This document shows, in pieces, positions 24,331-31,578 of a stretch of 42,906 nt of DNA. The notes beneath the pieces are model-generated. The model was given only the letters and a program-made list of their open reading frames with translations. It did not search any database and was not told the DNA's origin. This DNA is from Clostridiales bacterium. Its GTDB lineage: Bacteria; Bacillota; Clostridia; Lachnospirales; Lachnospiraceae. The stretch covers positions 1 through 42,906 of the forward strand of contig JAQXLK010000235.1 in NCBI GenBank assembly GCA_029012085.1, written 5' to 3'. The first letter of the stretch is position 1; the number at the start of each line of letters is the position of its first letter. The translations under genes and the position numbers were made by a program.

Positions 24331-24813
24331 TCATCCTATATATTCTTTACATCTTTTTTCCAATTCCACAAAATTATTTGTTCTTTTCGCAAGTGGTGTT
24401 GCATCACCATATCTTAACTTATGTTTATATACAATATCTGCATTTTTCAAAATACGATTTCTCTGACGGTTAATTTCACGACTTTCTGCCTGCATCAAAA
24501 ATCTATATTGCTGATCTTTTGTCCCATTCACATCCACTAAATGATATTCTCCTTCTGGAACAGGAACTATATTATTTATGTTAATTACTGCATAATCCCG
24601 AAGCTTTATAAAGTCCACAGATCCTTTCATTCTTTTATGCTTTTGTTTAAATGATGATAAAGGAGCAAAATATTTTAAACCATTCATTTGTAAAATAATA
24701 CCTATGTATTTTCTGTTTGCTTTATCTCCATCTGAAATAAACAAATGATCTTGGTATTTTGCTAAATATTTTATGTAGTTTGAATTTATCTCATATAACT
24801 TTAGTCCTCTCAA
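24331..24813 (-). CDS. ToxN/AbiQ-like type III toxin endoribonuclease
   Basis: 160 aa from a TTG start (24811-24813) set by GGGAGG 7 nt upstream. The ToxN/AbiQ fold signature is clear: KLYEINSNYIKYLAKYQDHL, KYIGIILQMNGLKYFAPLSS and the following FKQKH, matching the APL[ST]SxK catalytic loop (Ser 53, Ser 54, Lys 56 here). Known members are endoribonucleases neutralised by a repeated RNA, and they cause phage abortive infection or dormancy. Directly upstream are repeats of about 38 nt, a terminator and a promoter, the whole type III arrangement. A longer frame into the repeats is open, but it would cross the terminator and is not the start. No C-terminal truncation is evident (usual length 160-180). 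Confidence 0.9.
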   Translation of the reverse strand: MRGLKLYEINSNYIKYLAKYQDHLFISDGDKANRKYIGIILQMNGLKYFAPLSSFKQKHKRMKGSVDFIKLRDYAVININNIVPVPEGEYHLVDVNGTKDQQYRFLMQAESREINRQRNRILKNADIVYKHKLRYGDATPLAKRTNNFVELEKRCKEYIG

Positions 24814-24827
24814 ATGATTTCCTCCCG

Positions 24828-24854
24828 AAAAAAACAGGGGCAAAAATGCCCCTG
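24828..24854 (-). terminator. Terminator between antitoxin RNA and toxin gene
   Basis: Minus strand CAGGGGCA/TGCCCCTG (24847-24854 and 24835-24842), 4-nt loop, then seven T. It directly precedes the toxin ribosome site. In ToxIN systems such a leaky terminator keeps antitoxin RNA in excess over toxin mRNA. Confidence 0.95.
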
Positions 24855-24931
24855 CTGTTAACTCGCTCATTTAAGGGCTGTGCATCACCCACTCTTAACT
24901 CGCTCACTTATAAGGCTGTGCATCACCTTCT
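24852..24931 (-). ncRNA. Type III antitoxin RNA, two tandem repeats
   Basis: Two copies of a 38-nt unit begin at 24927 and 24889 on the minus strand. Each opens GGTGATGCACAGCC and contains GAGCGAGTTAA; they differ by small changes between (TTATAAGT against CTTAAAT). They lie between a promoter and a strong terminator, just upstream of the ToxN-like toxin. Known antitoxins of this type have two to six repeats of 33-48 nt, each processed unit binding one toxin. GTGATGCACAGCC is the best candidate for the pseudoknot core. Confidence 0.88.
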
Positions 24932-24937
24932 ACTTTT

Positions 24938-24965
24938 ATTATACACATCTATATTCTTTTTTCAA
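24938..24965 (-). promoter_or_regulatory. Promoter of the type III toxin-antitoxin locus
   Basis: Minus strand TTGAAA (24960-24965), 16-bp spacer, TATAAT (24938-24943). Transcription would start a few bases before the first repeat. Confidence 0.8.
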
Positions 24966-25016
24966 TCATTATTTAAGATTTTTCTATAGCAAATTCAAAT
25001 AAATATTACTTTAGGC

Positions 25017-25757
25017 TTACACTTTCATTTTATAGATTTCATACACCTCATCGGTATACTCATTCTTCGCCTTATAAATAATAAGTGGTGGCTCAATGGT
25101 AATCCGTTCCCTGCCACCCTTAAGCCCCTCAATCAGCACCATAGTCGGCTCCTTATCCACATACGGATGCACCAACCGCATGCGTTTCGGCTCAATATGA
25201 TACTGCTTCATGACTTTGAAAATCTCTGCTAACCGGAAAGGTTTATGTATCATAAAAAAGCTTCCATTTTGTGGTAGTACGAAACTTGCTGCAGCAATCA
25301 CATCCTCTAAAGAAAGAGCCACCTCATGCCTGGCAATGGTCTTTGGTTCATAAAGATTGGTCAACCCATGCTGCTCCGTCATATACGGAGGATTTACCGT
25401 TACAACAGGAAAAGAAGCTCCCGAAAAAAGCTTCTTTACATCCTTTACATCCCCACAGATAATATTCACTTTATCTTCTAAATGATTGAATCTTACACTT
25501 CTGTCTGCCATGTCCGCATAGGCTTCCTGCAACTCCAGCCCGGTAAATGCACTTCCCTCCGTCTTTGCTGCCAGTAAAATCGGTATCACGCCGCTTCCCG
25601 TACAAAGATCAAGCACCTTCTGTCCCTTTTTCACTCTTGCAAAATCCGAAAGCAGTACCGCATCAATCCCAAAACAGAACCCCTTCGGCTTCTGAATCAA
25701 CTGATACCCTTTACACTGTAGATCATCAATCCTCTCATCCTCATATATTGTAACCAT
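25017..25757 (-). CDS. tRNA1(Val) A37 N6-methyltransferase-like (TrmN6/YabB)
   Basis: 246 aa. Class I SAM methyltransferase with motif I VLDLCTGSGVIPILLA and the amino-methylating catalytic motif NPPY (VVTVNPPYMTEQHG). The opening ERIDDLQCKGYQLIQKPKGF (CFGIDAVLLSDF) is characteristic of the YabB/TrmN6 group, which methylates N6 of adenine 37 in tRNA1(Val) in Escherichia coli. It sits 17 bp after ricT, the same order as ricT-yabB in Bacillus. The next housekeeping gene, rsmI, is displaced by the toxin-antitoxin insertion. The exact tRNA substrate here is inferred. Confidence 0.9.
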   Translation of the reverse strand: MVTIYEDERIDDLQCKGYQLIQKPKGFCFGIDAVLLSDFARVKKGQKVLDLCTGSGVIPILLAAKTEGSAFTGLELQEAYADMADRSVRFNHLEDKVNIICGDVKDVKKLFSGASFPVVTVNPPYMTEQHGLTNLYEPKTIARHEVALSLEDVIAAASFVLPQNGSFFMIHKPFRLAEIFKVMKQYHIEPKRMRLVHPYVDKEPTMVLIEGLKGGRERITIEPPLIIYKAKNEYTDEVYEIYKMKV

Positions 25758-25773
25758 AAATTACCCTTCTTAA

Positions 25774-26688
25774 CTAATCATCTATCTTCGATCCGGCTTC
25801 CTTCTTCTCAAGAGCCTCAAGTGCCTTCAATTCCTCATCATTTCCCTTATCCTTGTCATTGTTCCGTCTCTTTCTCGGCTTAAACTTAAGCTCCTCGGCC
25901 TTATATTCCCGAATTTCCTTGTCTCCGTTCTCCAACTCAACAATCACTTTTACTTTCTGACGCAGAACACTGACACTGCTCACTTCACCCTTTAATCCGT
26001 CTGTCGTGCGGACAAAATCACCCACATTTGGCAGTCTGTCATTTAAATACTCATATGTTTCCTGCTCGTTCTTAAGGCAGCACATCAATCTTCCGCAAAC
26101 ACCGGAAATCTTTGTTGGATTAAGCGATAAATTCTGTTCCTTTGCCATTTTAATGGACACCGGTACAAAATCCGATAAATGCTGATGACAGCAAAGCTCT
26201 CTGCCACAAATACCAATGCCTCCTAATATCTTTGTCTCATCCCGGACACCAATCTGGCGAAGCTCAATTCGTGTTTTAAATACTGCTGCCAAATCTTTTA
26301 CAAGCTCACGGAAATCAATTCTTCCATCCGCTGTAAAATAGAATAAAACCTTATTATTATCAAAGGTATATTCCACATCAATCAACTTCATCTCAAGACC
26401 ATGCTTCTTAATCTTTTCCAGACAAATATCAAATGCCTTCTTGCATTTTTCCTTGTTTGCCTCATTCTTTGCATCATCATCCTTTGTCGCCTTACGAATG
26501 ACCGGTTTCAAAGTTCCTGTAATATTTGTCTCTTCGATTTCTCTACGGCTAAGTACCATCTTACCATACTCCACACCTCTGGCGGTCTCCACAATCACTG
26601 CATCTCCAACCTCTAAATCCAGTTTTCCCGGTGCAAAGAAATATATTTTTCCATTTGGTCTGAAACGTACCCCAATTACTTCTGTCAT
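25774..26688 (-). CDS. ricT: RicT/YaaT PSP1-domain protein
   Basis: About 304 aa from ATG 26688 (MTEVIGVRFRPNGKIYFFAP), preferred over the upstream ATG because GGAAAG lies before it. The PSP1 domain has GDAVIVETARGVEYGKMVLS and FYFTADGRIDFRELVKDLA. The cysteine cluster GGIGICGRELCCHQHL plus ISGVCGRLMCCL is that of RicT, which with RicA and RicF carries 4Fe-4S clusters and, in Bacillus, controls RNase Y specificity, sporulation and competence. The C-terminus is a charged, disordered tail. Member of the holB-ricT-trmN6 block. Confidence 0.95.
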   Translation of the reverse strand: MTEVIGVRFRPNGKIYFFAPGKLDLEVGDAVIVETARGVEYGKMVLSRREIEETNITGTLKPVIRKATKDDDAKNEANKEKCKKAFDICLEKIKKHGLEMKLIDVEYTFDNNKVLFYFTADGRIDFRELVKDLAAVFKTRIELRQIGVRDETKILGGIGICGRELCCHQHLSDFVPVSIKMAKEQNLSLNPTKISGVCGRLMCCLKNEQETYEYLNDRLPNVGDFVRTTDGLKGEVSSVSVLRQKVKVIVELENGDKEIREYKAEELKFKPRKRRNNDKDKGNDEELKALEALEKKEAGSKIDD

Positions 26689-26764
26689 TCTAATTTTCTT
26701 TCCTTTCCTTAAGAACAAAATGCTTTCAGTACAAGCCTTATAATGACTGTGCTAAATTCAATTT

Positions 26765-27763
26765 TCATGCTAAATTCTCTTTTATTGTAAGAAGCATAAG
26801 CTCCATTGCGATGTCAAAATTTACATTTGCCTCTAAGCGAATCTTTAACTTATTCAAGGCTTCCAAAATCTCCTCCACGCCTTCATAGGAAACTCGGCTT
26901 GCCTGCTTACGCATCGTAGAATATTCGTCTTTAAAGATAATTTTATTTGGTGAATTGGATATCTTTACCATCAAAATATCCCGAAACCACATCGTCATAA
27001 TATCAATATAATCCGTTATGTCTAACTTATATTTTCCCATCTGTTTCACAGCATCAATCACTTCATCCATTTCCATGGAATCAATCTGCCGCAAAAGACG
27101 TATGGAATCTTCTTTAATCTCCTTGTACTCCGGAGAAATAGCAAGTCGAACTGCCTTACCAAGATTACCCTGGGCAAAATCTGCACAAAAACGTGCGGTA
27201 GGCAAATCCACACCTTCTATCTGTGTTGTCAGATATTCAATCACGTCTAATGGTTCCACCGGCTTAAAATTAAGAACGATACACCGACTTAAAATGGTCG
27301 GTAAAAATCGATCCACATTATTTGTAAGCAGCATAATAATTGCATACTCCGGTGGTTCTTCTAACGTCTTAAGCAGCGCATTTTGTGCCTGAGAATTCAT
27401 TAACTGGGCATCCGGTACAATGTATATTTTGTATCTGCTGCTATATGGTTTTAAATCAATATCATTTACAATCTGTTCCCGAATCTCATCCACAGAAATC
27501 ACATTCGGCTTTTCATGATTAATCCATATAATATCCGGCTGATTCCCTGATTCTGCCTGAAGACAGGACTTACAGGTATTACAAGGATCTGCTTCTCCGC
27601 TTTCGCACTGTAACGATTTTGCCACAACAGAAGCTAATGTCTTCTTACCGGCACCTTTTTCTCCATTTAAAATATATGCATGGGATACCTTTCCAAGCTC
27701 AATACTGCTTTTAAAATGCTTGACAATATCTCCATGTCCAATAATATCACTGTAATTTGCCAT
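26765..27763 (-). CDS. holB: DNA polymerase III subunit delta'
   Basis: 332 aa. AAA+ clamp-loader fold: HAYILNGEKGAGKKTLASVV (P-loop), Cys4 zinc module CESGEADPCNTCKSC, then YIVPDAQLMNSQAQNALLKT and LEEPPEYAIIMLLTNN with sensor SRC (LPTILSRC). The delta' role is to complete the clamp-loader ring that loads the beta clamp onto primed DNA. GAAGGAG precedes the ATG. It lies 16 bp after yaaR and before ricT, the conserved Firmicutes order. Confidence 0.95.
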   Translation of the reverse strand: MANYSDIIGHGDIVKHFKSSIELGKVSHAYILNGEKGAGKKTLASVVAKSLQCESGEADPCNTCKSCLQAESGNQPDIIWINHEKPNVISVDEIREQIVNDIDLKPYSSRYKIYIVPDAQLMNSQAQNALLKTLEEPPEYAIIMLLTNNVDRFLPTILSRCIVLNFKPVEPLDVIEYLTTQIEGVDLPTARFCADFAQGNLGKAVRLAISPEYKEIKEDSIRLLRQIDSMEMDEVIDAVKQMGKYKLDITDYIDIMTMWFRDILMVKISNSPNKIIFKDEYSTMRKQASRVSYEGVEEILEALNKLKIRLEANVNFDIAMELMLLTIKENLA

Positions 27764-27779
27764 ATTTTTTCTCCTTCTA

Positions 27780-28223
27780 TCACGTCGAAATGTCTAAAAG
27801 CATTCCCCGTATATCATCAATTTTATTTAAAATAGCAAGGTTATCCTTTTCATCCTTTAGAAGCTCCTTGGCAAGGTCATCCAATGATTTATCCACTTCT
27901 TTCACGATACCATATACCCGGTGTCTTCCCCTTCTATCTAAAAAATTCTCTCTTGAAAATTCATGGGAATTTGCTGCCACCTCATTCATAAACTCCTTTA
28001 CCAAAGAACGATAACGTTTCATATCCCGGATATCCATATGTTTCGCAATCTTTTCCCCCTGCGCCTCAATATCCTTCATCAGATTAGAGAGTTTTTCCTG
28101 TAATTCGTTATTCTCAATATGACTAATTAATGTAAATTTGAAACTGTCATCTCCCTTAGGTGCCTGGGTATTATTCTCTATCGGCGCCTGGTTTTGCACC
28201 TGATTTACCCGCATCATATCCAT
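27780..28223 (-). CDS. yaaR: YaaR-family protein (DUF327)
   Basis: About 147 aa from [22 protein letters not shown] just upstream fixes this start, eight codons inside a longer frame. Helical throughout, with the conserved core [20 protein letters not shown] and [39 protein letters not shown] is the DUF327 hallmark. The function is unknown, but the gene is almost always between tmk and holB in Firmicutes, as here. Confidence 0.9.
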   Translation of the reverse strand: MDMMRVNQVQNQAPIENNTQAPKGDDSFKFTLISHIENNELQEKLSNLMKDIEAQGEKIAKHMDIRDMKRYRSLVKEFMNEVAANSHEFSRENFLDRRGRHRVYGIVKEVDKSLDDLAKELLKDEKDNLAILNKIDDIRGMLLDIST

Positions 28224-28247
28224 ATCAAACCCTCCTCTCTTAACCAA

Positions 28248-28874
28248 TTAACCCATAAAAAAACGTTTTTCCACCTCTTCCACAATCCTGTTATGTATCT
28301 CCTCAATTGACAATGTTGCATCAATTGGAACAATACGCTCCGGATACAGGGTTGCAAGCTTCCGATACCCTTCTACCACCCGCTTGTGGAATGTCATATC
28401 TTCCATCTCCATGCGATCAAGGTTAGCCTGCTTTTTCTTCCTTTTTATTCCCTCTTCCGCATCCAAATCCATAAAAATAGTCAGCTTCGGTTTCACATCT
28501 CCCAAAGCAAAATTATTAACCTCATAAACGGTATCCACACCAAGTCCTCTTCCGATTCCCTGATATACCGCAGATGACTCTACGAACCGGTCACAGATAA
28601 CAGCCTTTCCTTCTAAAAGAGCCGGTCCGATTACCTGGCTTACAAGCTGTGCTCTGGCAGAAGCATATAACAAAAGCTCTGTCATATGACTCATTTCCTT
28701 ATGTGCAGGATTCAATATTACCTCCCGAATCACCTCTCCGATGGCAGTACCACCCGGCTCTCTGGCAATTACAATGTCGTATCCCCTGCTCTCTAAATAC
28801 TTTTTTAACAAATCAATCTGTGTTGTCTTACCGGAACCATCCGGTCCTTCCATGGTTATAAATATTCCTTCCAC
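28248..28874 (-). CDS. tmk: Thymidylate kinase
   Basis: 208 aa. P-loop TMEGPDGSGKTTQIDLLKK, Asp-Arg motif DRFVESSAVYQGIGRGLGVD, AREPGGT, and a LID region with KRKKKQANLDRMEMEDMTFH. It phosphorylates dTMP to dTDP in DNA precursor synthesis. It ends just before yaaR and follows the PLP decarboxylase gene. Normal length and complete motifs. Confidence 0.97.
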   Translation of the reverse strand: MEGIFITMEGPDGSGKTTQIDLLKKYLESRGYDIVIAREPGGTAIGEVIREVILNPAHKEMSHMTELLLYASARAQLVSQVIGPALLEGKAVICDRFVESSAVYQGIGRGLGVDTVYEVNNFALGDVKPKLTIFMDLDAEEGIKRKKKQANLDRMEMEDMTFHKRVVEGYRKLATLYPERIVPIDATLSIEEIHNRIVEEVEKRFFMG

Positions 28875-28940
28875 ATCTATATCCTCTTATCTTCCTTGTA
28901 CTCTATATTAATGAAACATTATTTTTCAAACCCTTGCCGT

Positions 28941-30533
28941 TTACAGCATTTTCTTTCCCCGCTGTTTTTTTCTACGCCCCATAAATCCACGAGGCTCCGG
29001 ACTTGCAGCCGCCGTCACGGATACATAAATGTCTGATGCACTTAATAAATTCTGCTCTTCCGTTAACTGCTTTACATCAACACCCTTCACATTCAGTCCA
29101 CAGGTTACCGTCTTCAAAATCTCTTCCACAAGTGCTCTTGTAAATACCTCTCCCGGAGCAATCATTGGAATGCCCGGCGGATATACATAGATATAATCAC
29201 TGCTTACTCTTCCCACTGCATCAGACAATGTTACCTGTTCACAATTTGCATCTTTTGCCCTTGCAATATCCATAAAATGCTCCGGCAATATATTATATAA
29301 TATGTTATCGGTTGTATCCTCGAAATCTATTAACTGCCCATCTATTACCTCTAGCGCCTGATAAAGTGCTTCAAAAGCTTCTGCCGAGTCGGCTATGGAC
29401 GTCATGGCAATCACATAACTCCCACCTGCCATCTCCATCATCTGCCCATATTCCTCTTCTAACATAGTGCCAAGCATTTTCCCGGTAAAAGGAATCATCT
29501 TACCATCCTGCATGATTCCACAATTTCTAACAGAAAATACCAGCTTGCCATCATCATATCCGGCAACGCATTCTTTCTTAAAATCCTCTTCCTTAACAAG
29601 ATGTATATGCACGAACTGATCAAACTTCTTCCTGTATTCTGCAAGAAGTTCCTTATAAATGATAAATAACCCATCCCGCTCATGATTCATTTTCTCAATA
29701 CATGCTTCCATGGAAGCCATAAATACATAAGAAGGGGAAGTACTCTGATAAATCGATAAATACTCCTCTAATCTGGCTGACTCCACAATCTGACTGTTTT
29801 CATGCAGGATTGCACACTGTGTCATGGCTGGCAACGTCTTATGCAGACTCTCCACTACAATATCTGCACCCTTTCGAATTGCCGGGTCCGGCACCTTCTT
29901 ATAATTTGTAGTGGATAGCGTTTCATTTACATTGGCCATAAATTCAAAATGTGCGCCATGAGCAGCATCCACAATAAGAGGAATCCCTTTTTTATGGGCT
30001 ATCTTGGCAATCTTCTCTATATCGCTTACTACACCTTCATAGGTAGGTGAAACAATAAGAACTCCCTTCGCCTCCGGATACCGTTTTATCAGCTTCTTTA
30101 CCTGTTCTGCAGAAATGCCGCCAAACATAGACAGCTCACTGTTCCACTCCGGCATCACATAAATCGGCTTAATCTGTAATAAACGCATGGCATTATATAC
30201 TGCTTTATGGCAGTTGCGTGCTACAATCAGACTTTCTCCCCGTTTACATACAGCGGAAATTGCCGCAAGCAATCCACAACTTGAACCATTTATTAAGTAA
30301 TAGCTTTTATGGGAACCATAAATATCTGCTGCCCGTTCAAATGCCGCCTTAATGATTCCCTCCGGATTATGAAACTCATCCAGATTTCCCACCTCTGTTA
30401 CATCAATGGAAAACGGATTTTCCACCAGTTCCGGAAAAATTGTATTCAGTCTTCTCTTATGCCCCGGCATATGCCACGGATAACATCCCGATGTCTGGTA
30501 TTCAATTAATCCATCTAAAATTGGCTGTTCCAT
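28941..30533 (-). CDS. Orn/Lys/Arg decarboxylase-family PLP enzyme
   Basis: 530 aa. N-terminal CYPWHMPGHKRR and the fold-type-I core with YEGVVSDIEKIAKIAHKKGI, IVDAAHGAH (PLP-contacting Asp) and VVESLHKTLPAMTQ (Schiff-base Lys in S-x-HK) are typical of the short arginine/lysine/ornithine decarboxylase group that includes Bacillus YaaO and SpeA. The C-terminal domain has VYPPGIPMIAPGE. Substrate preference cannot be read from sequence. It is the first gene of the tmk-yaaR-holB block, with its own promoter overlapped by a perfect palindrome. A basic C-terminal tail is present. Confidence 0.9.
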   Translation of the reverse strand: MEQPILDGLIEYQTSGCYPWHMPGHKRRLNTIFPELVENPFSIDVTEVGNLDEFHNPEGIIKAAFERAADIYGSHKSYYLINGSSCGLLAAISAVCKRGESLIVARNCHKAVYNAMRLLQIKPIYVMPEWNSELSMFGGISAEQVKKLIKRYPEAKGVLIVSPTYEGVVSDIEKIAKIAHKKGIPLIVDAAHGAHFEFMANVNETLSTTNYKKVPDPAIRKGADIVVESLHKTLPAMTQCAILHENSQIVESARLEEYLSIYQSTSPSYVFMASMEACIEKMNHERDGLFIIYKELLAEYRKKFDQFVHIHLVKEEDFKKECVAGYDDGKLVFSVRNCGIMQDGKMIPFTGKMLGTMLEEEYGQMMEMAGGSYVIAMTSIADSAEAFEALYQALEVIDGQLIDFEDTTDNILYNILPEHFMDIARAKDANCEQVTLSDAVGRVSSDYIYVYPPGIPMIAPGEVFTRALVEEILKTVTCGLNVKGVDVKQLTEEQNLLSASDIYVSVTAAASPEPRGFMGRRKKQRGKKML

Positions 30534-30568
30534 ATGTTCTGCTCCTGAAATTGAATATAATCCAATTT

Positions 30569-30609
30569 ATTATACCAAACTATACGTCAAAATGCAAAGT
30601 TTGCATTTT
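30569..30609 (-). promoter_or_regulatory. Promoter with palindromic operator for the decarboxylase operon
   Basis: Minus strand TTGCAT (30592-30597), 17-bp spacer, TATAAT (30569-30574), about 36 bp before the ATG. The -35 box lies inside the palindrome AAAATGCAAA-g-TTTGCATTTT (30589-30609), 10-bp perfect arms. It may be an operator, or it may double as the end hairpin of the YitT-family gene upstream (minus strand), whose stop is at 30614. Confidence 0.6.
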
Positions 30610-30613
30610 CATA

Positions 30614-31504
30614 CTACATCTTTTCTAACAATATATTTTTGTAACCCTCACCATATATTTCACTGGCACTGGAAATAATCATAAATGCCCGACTGTCCTC
30701 CTGTTTCACAATCTCCTCCAGCCTCGGTGCACTGCGTTTTTTAATTACACACATAATAATATCCTTTTCCGTTTTGCTGTAAGCACCATGCCCACATAAA
30801 ATAGTAGCCCCAATCTCTAGTTCTTCTAATATACGTTCTAGCAATTTATTTGATTGATCCGACACAATGTAAATGAGTTTCGCCTCATCATTTCCATACA
30901 ATACATAATCCAGTACTCTTCCATTTAACGCTACAGTTATAAATGCATACATAGCAATATTAAAATCACGAAAAATAAAACCTGATAAAGTGACAATCAT
31001 CAAGTCTATTGTCAAAAAAAGTGTACTTGTTTTAATGGCAGGATGCCGGCGTCTCAAAATTTTGATAATAATATCCATTCCCCCGGTAGTTGCACCTGTC
31101 CTAAGAACAATCCCAATCCCCGTTCCAATCAGCATACTTCCTGCAATGGCCGCAAGTAATAAATTTGTTGTTACCGGCGGAAACAAAGAAAACAGATTCG
31201 TAAAAATGGAGTTTAATGTAACTGCATAGAAGCTGTAAGTAATAAATTTTCCTCCAAACTTCCACCAGCCCAGAATCGTGATTGGAATGTTAATTAAAAA
31301 ATACCATGTTCCTGTAGGTCCTCCAAGTGTATGACTTGCAATAACAGACAAACCAACTACCCCTCCCGGTGCCAGCTCATTTGGGTCAAGAAACAAAGCA
31401 ATTCCTGCCGAATAGAGAAAAGTTCCAATTAAAATGATACTTAGCTTACGAAATAAATGCCCGACGGACGGATACCTGCCGGACATACTCTTACTATTTT
31501 CCAT
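30614..31504 (-). CDS. YitT-family membrane protein
   Basis: 296 aa. Five to six membrane helices in the first 200 residues (GVVGLSVIASHTLGGPTGTW, IPITILGWWKFGGKF) followed by a cytoplasmic DUF2179 domain (about 210-290: GATILCGHGAYSKTEKDIIM, SRAFMIISSASEIYGEGY). DUF161+DUF2179 is the YitT architecture; its transport function is unproven. GGAGG lies before the ATG. It is monocistronic between two unrelated loci. Confidence 0.9.
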   Translation of the reverse strand: MENSKSMSGRYPSVGHLFRKLSIILIGTFLYSAGIALFLDPNELAPGGVVGLSVIASHTLGGPTGTWYFLINIPITILGWWKFGGKFITYSFYAVTLNSIFTNLFSLFPPVTTNLLLAAIAGSMLIGTGIGIVLRTGATTGGMDIIIKILRRRHPAIKTSTLFLTIDLMIVTLSGFIFRDFNIAMYAFITVALNGRVLDYVLYGNDEAKLIYIVSDQSNKLLERILEELEIGATILCGHGAYSKTEKDIIMCVIKKRSAPRLEEIVKQEDSRAFMIISSASEIYGEGYKNILLEKM

Positions 31505-31578
31505 ATATAACCTCCAGTAGATGTTTTTATAAGTCTTTCACATCTTTTCGAAAGCTATACAATTTTTCATTCTCTTTC

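Noticed and set aside
24814-24870. Upstream extension of the toxin into the antitoxin repeat
   Set aside because: It would translate through the terminator hairpin; the ribosome site GGGAGG lies after that hairpin and fits the TTG at 24811-24813.
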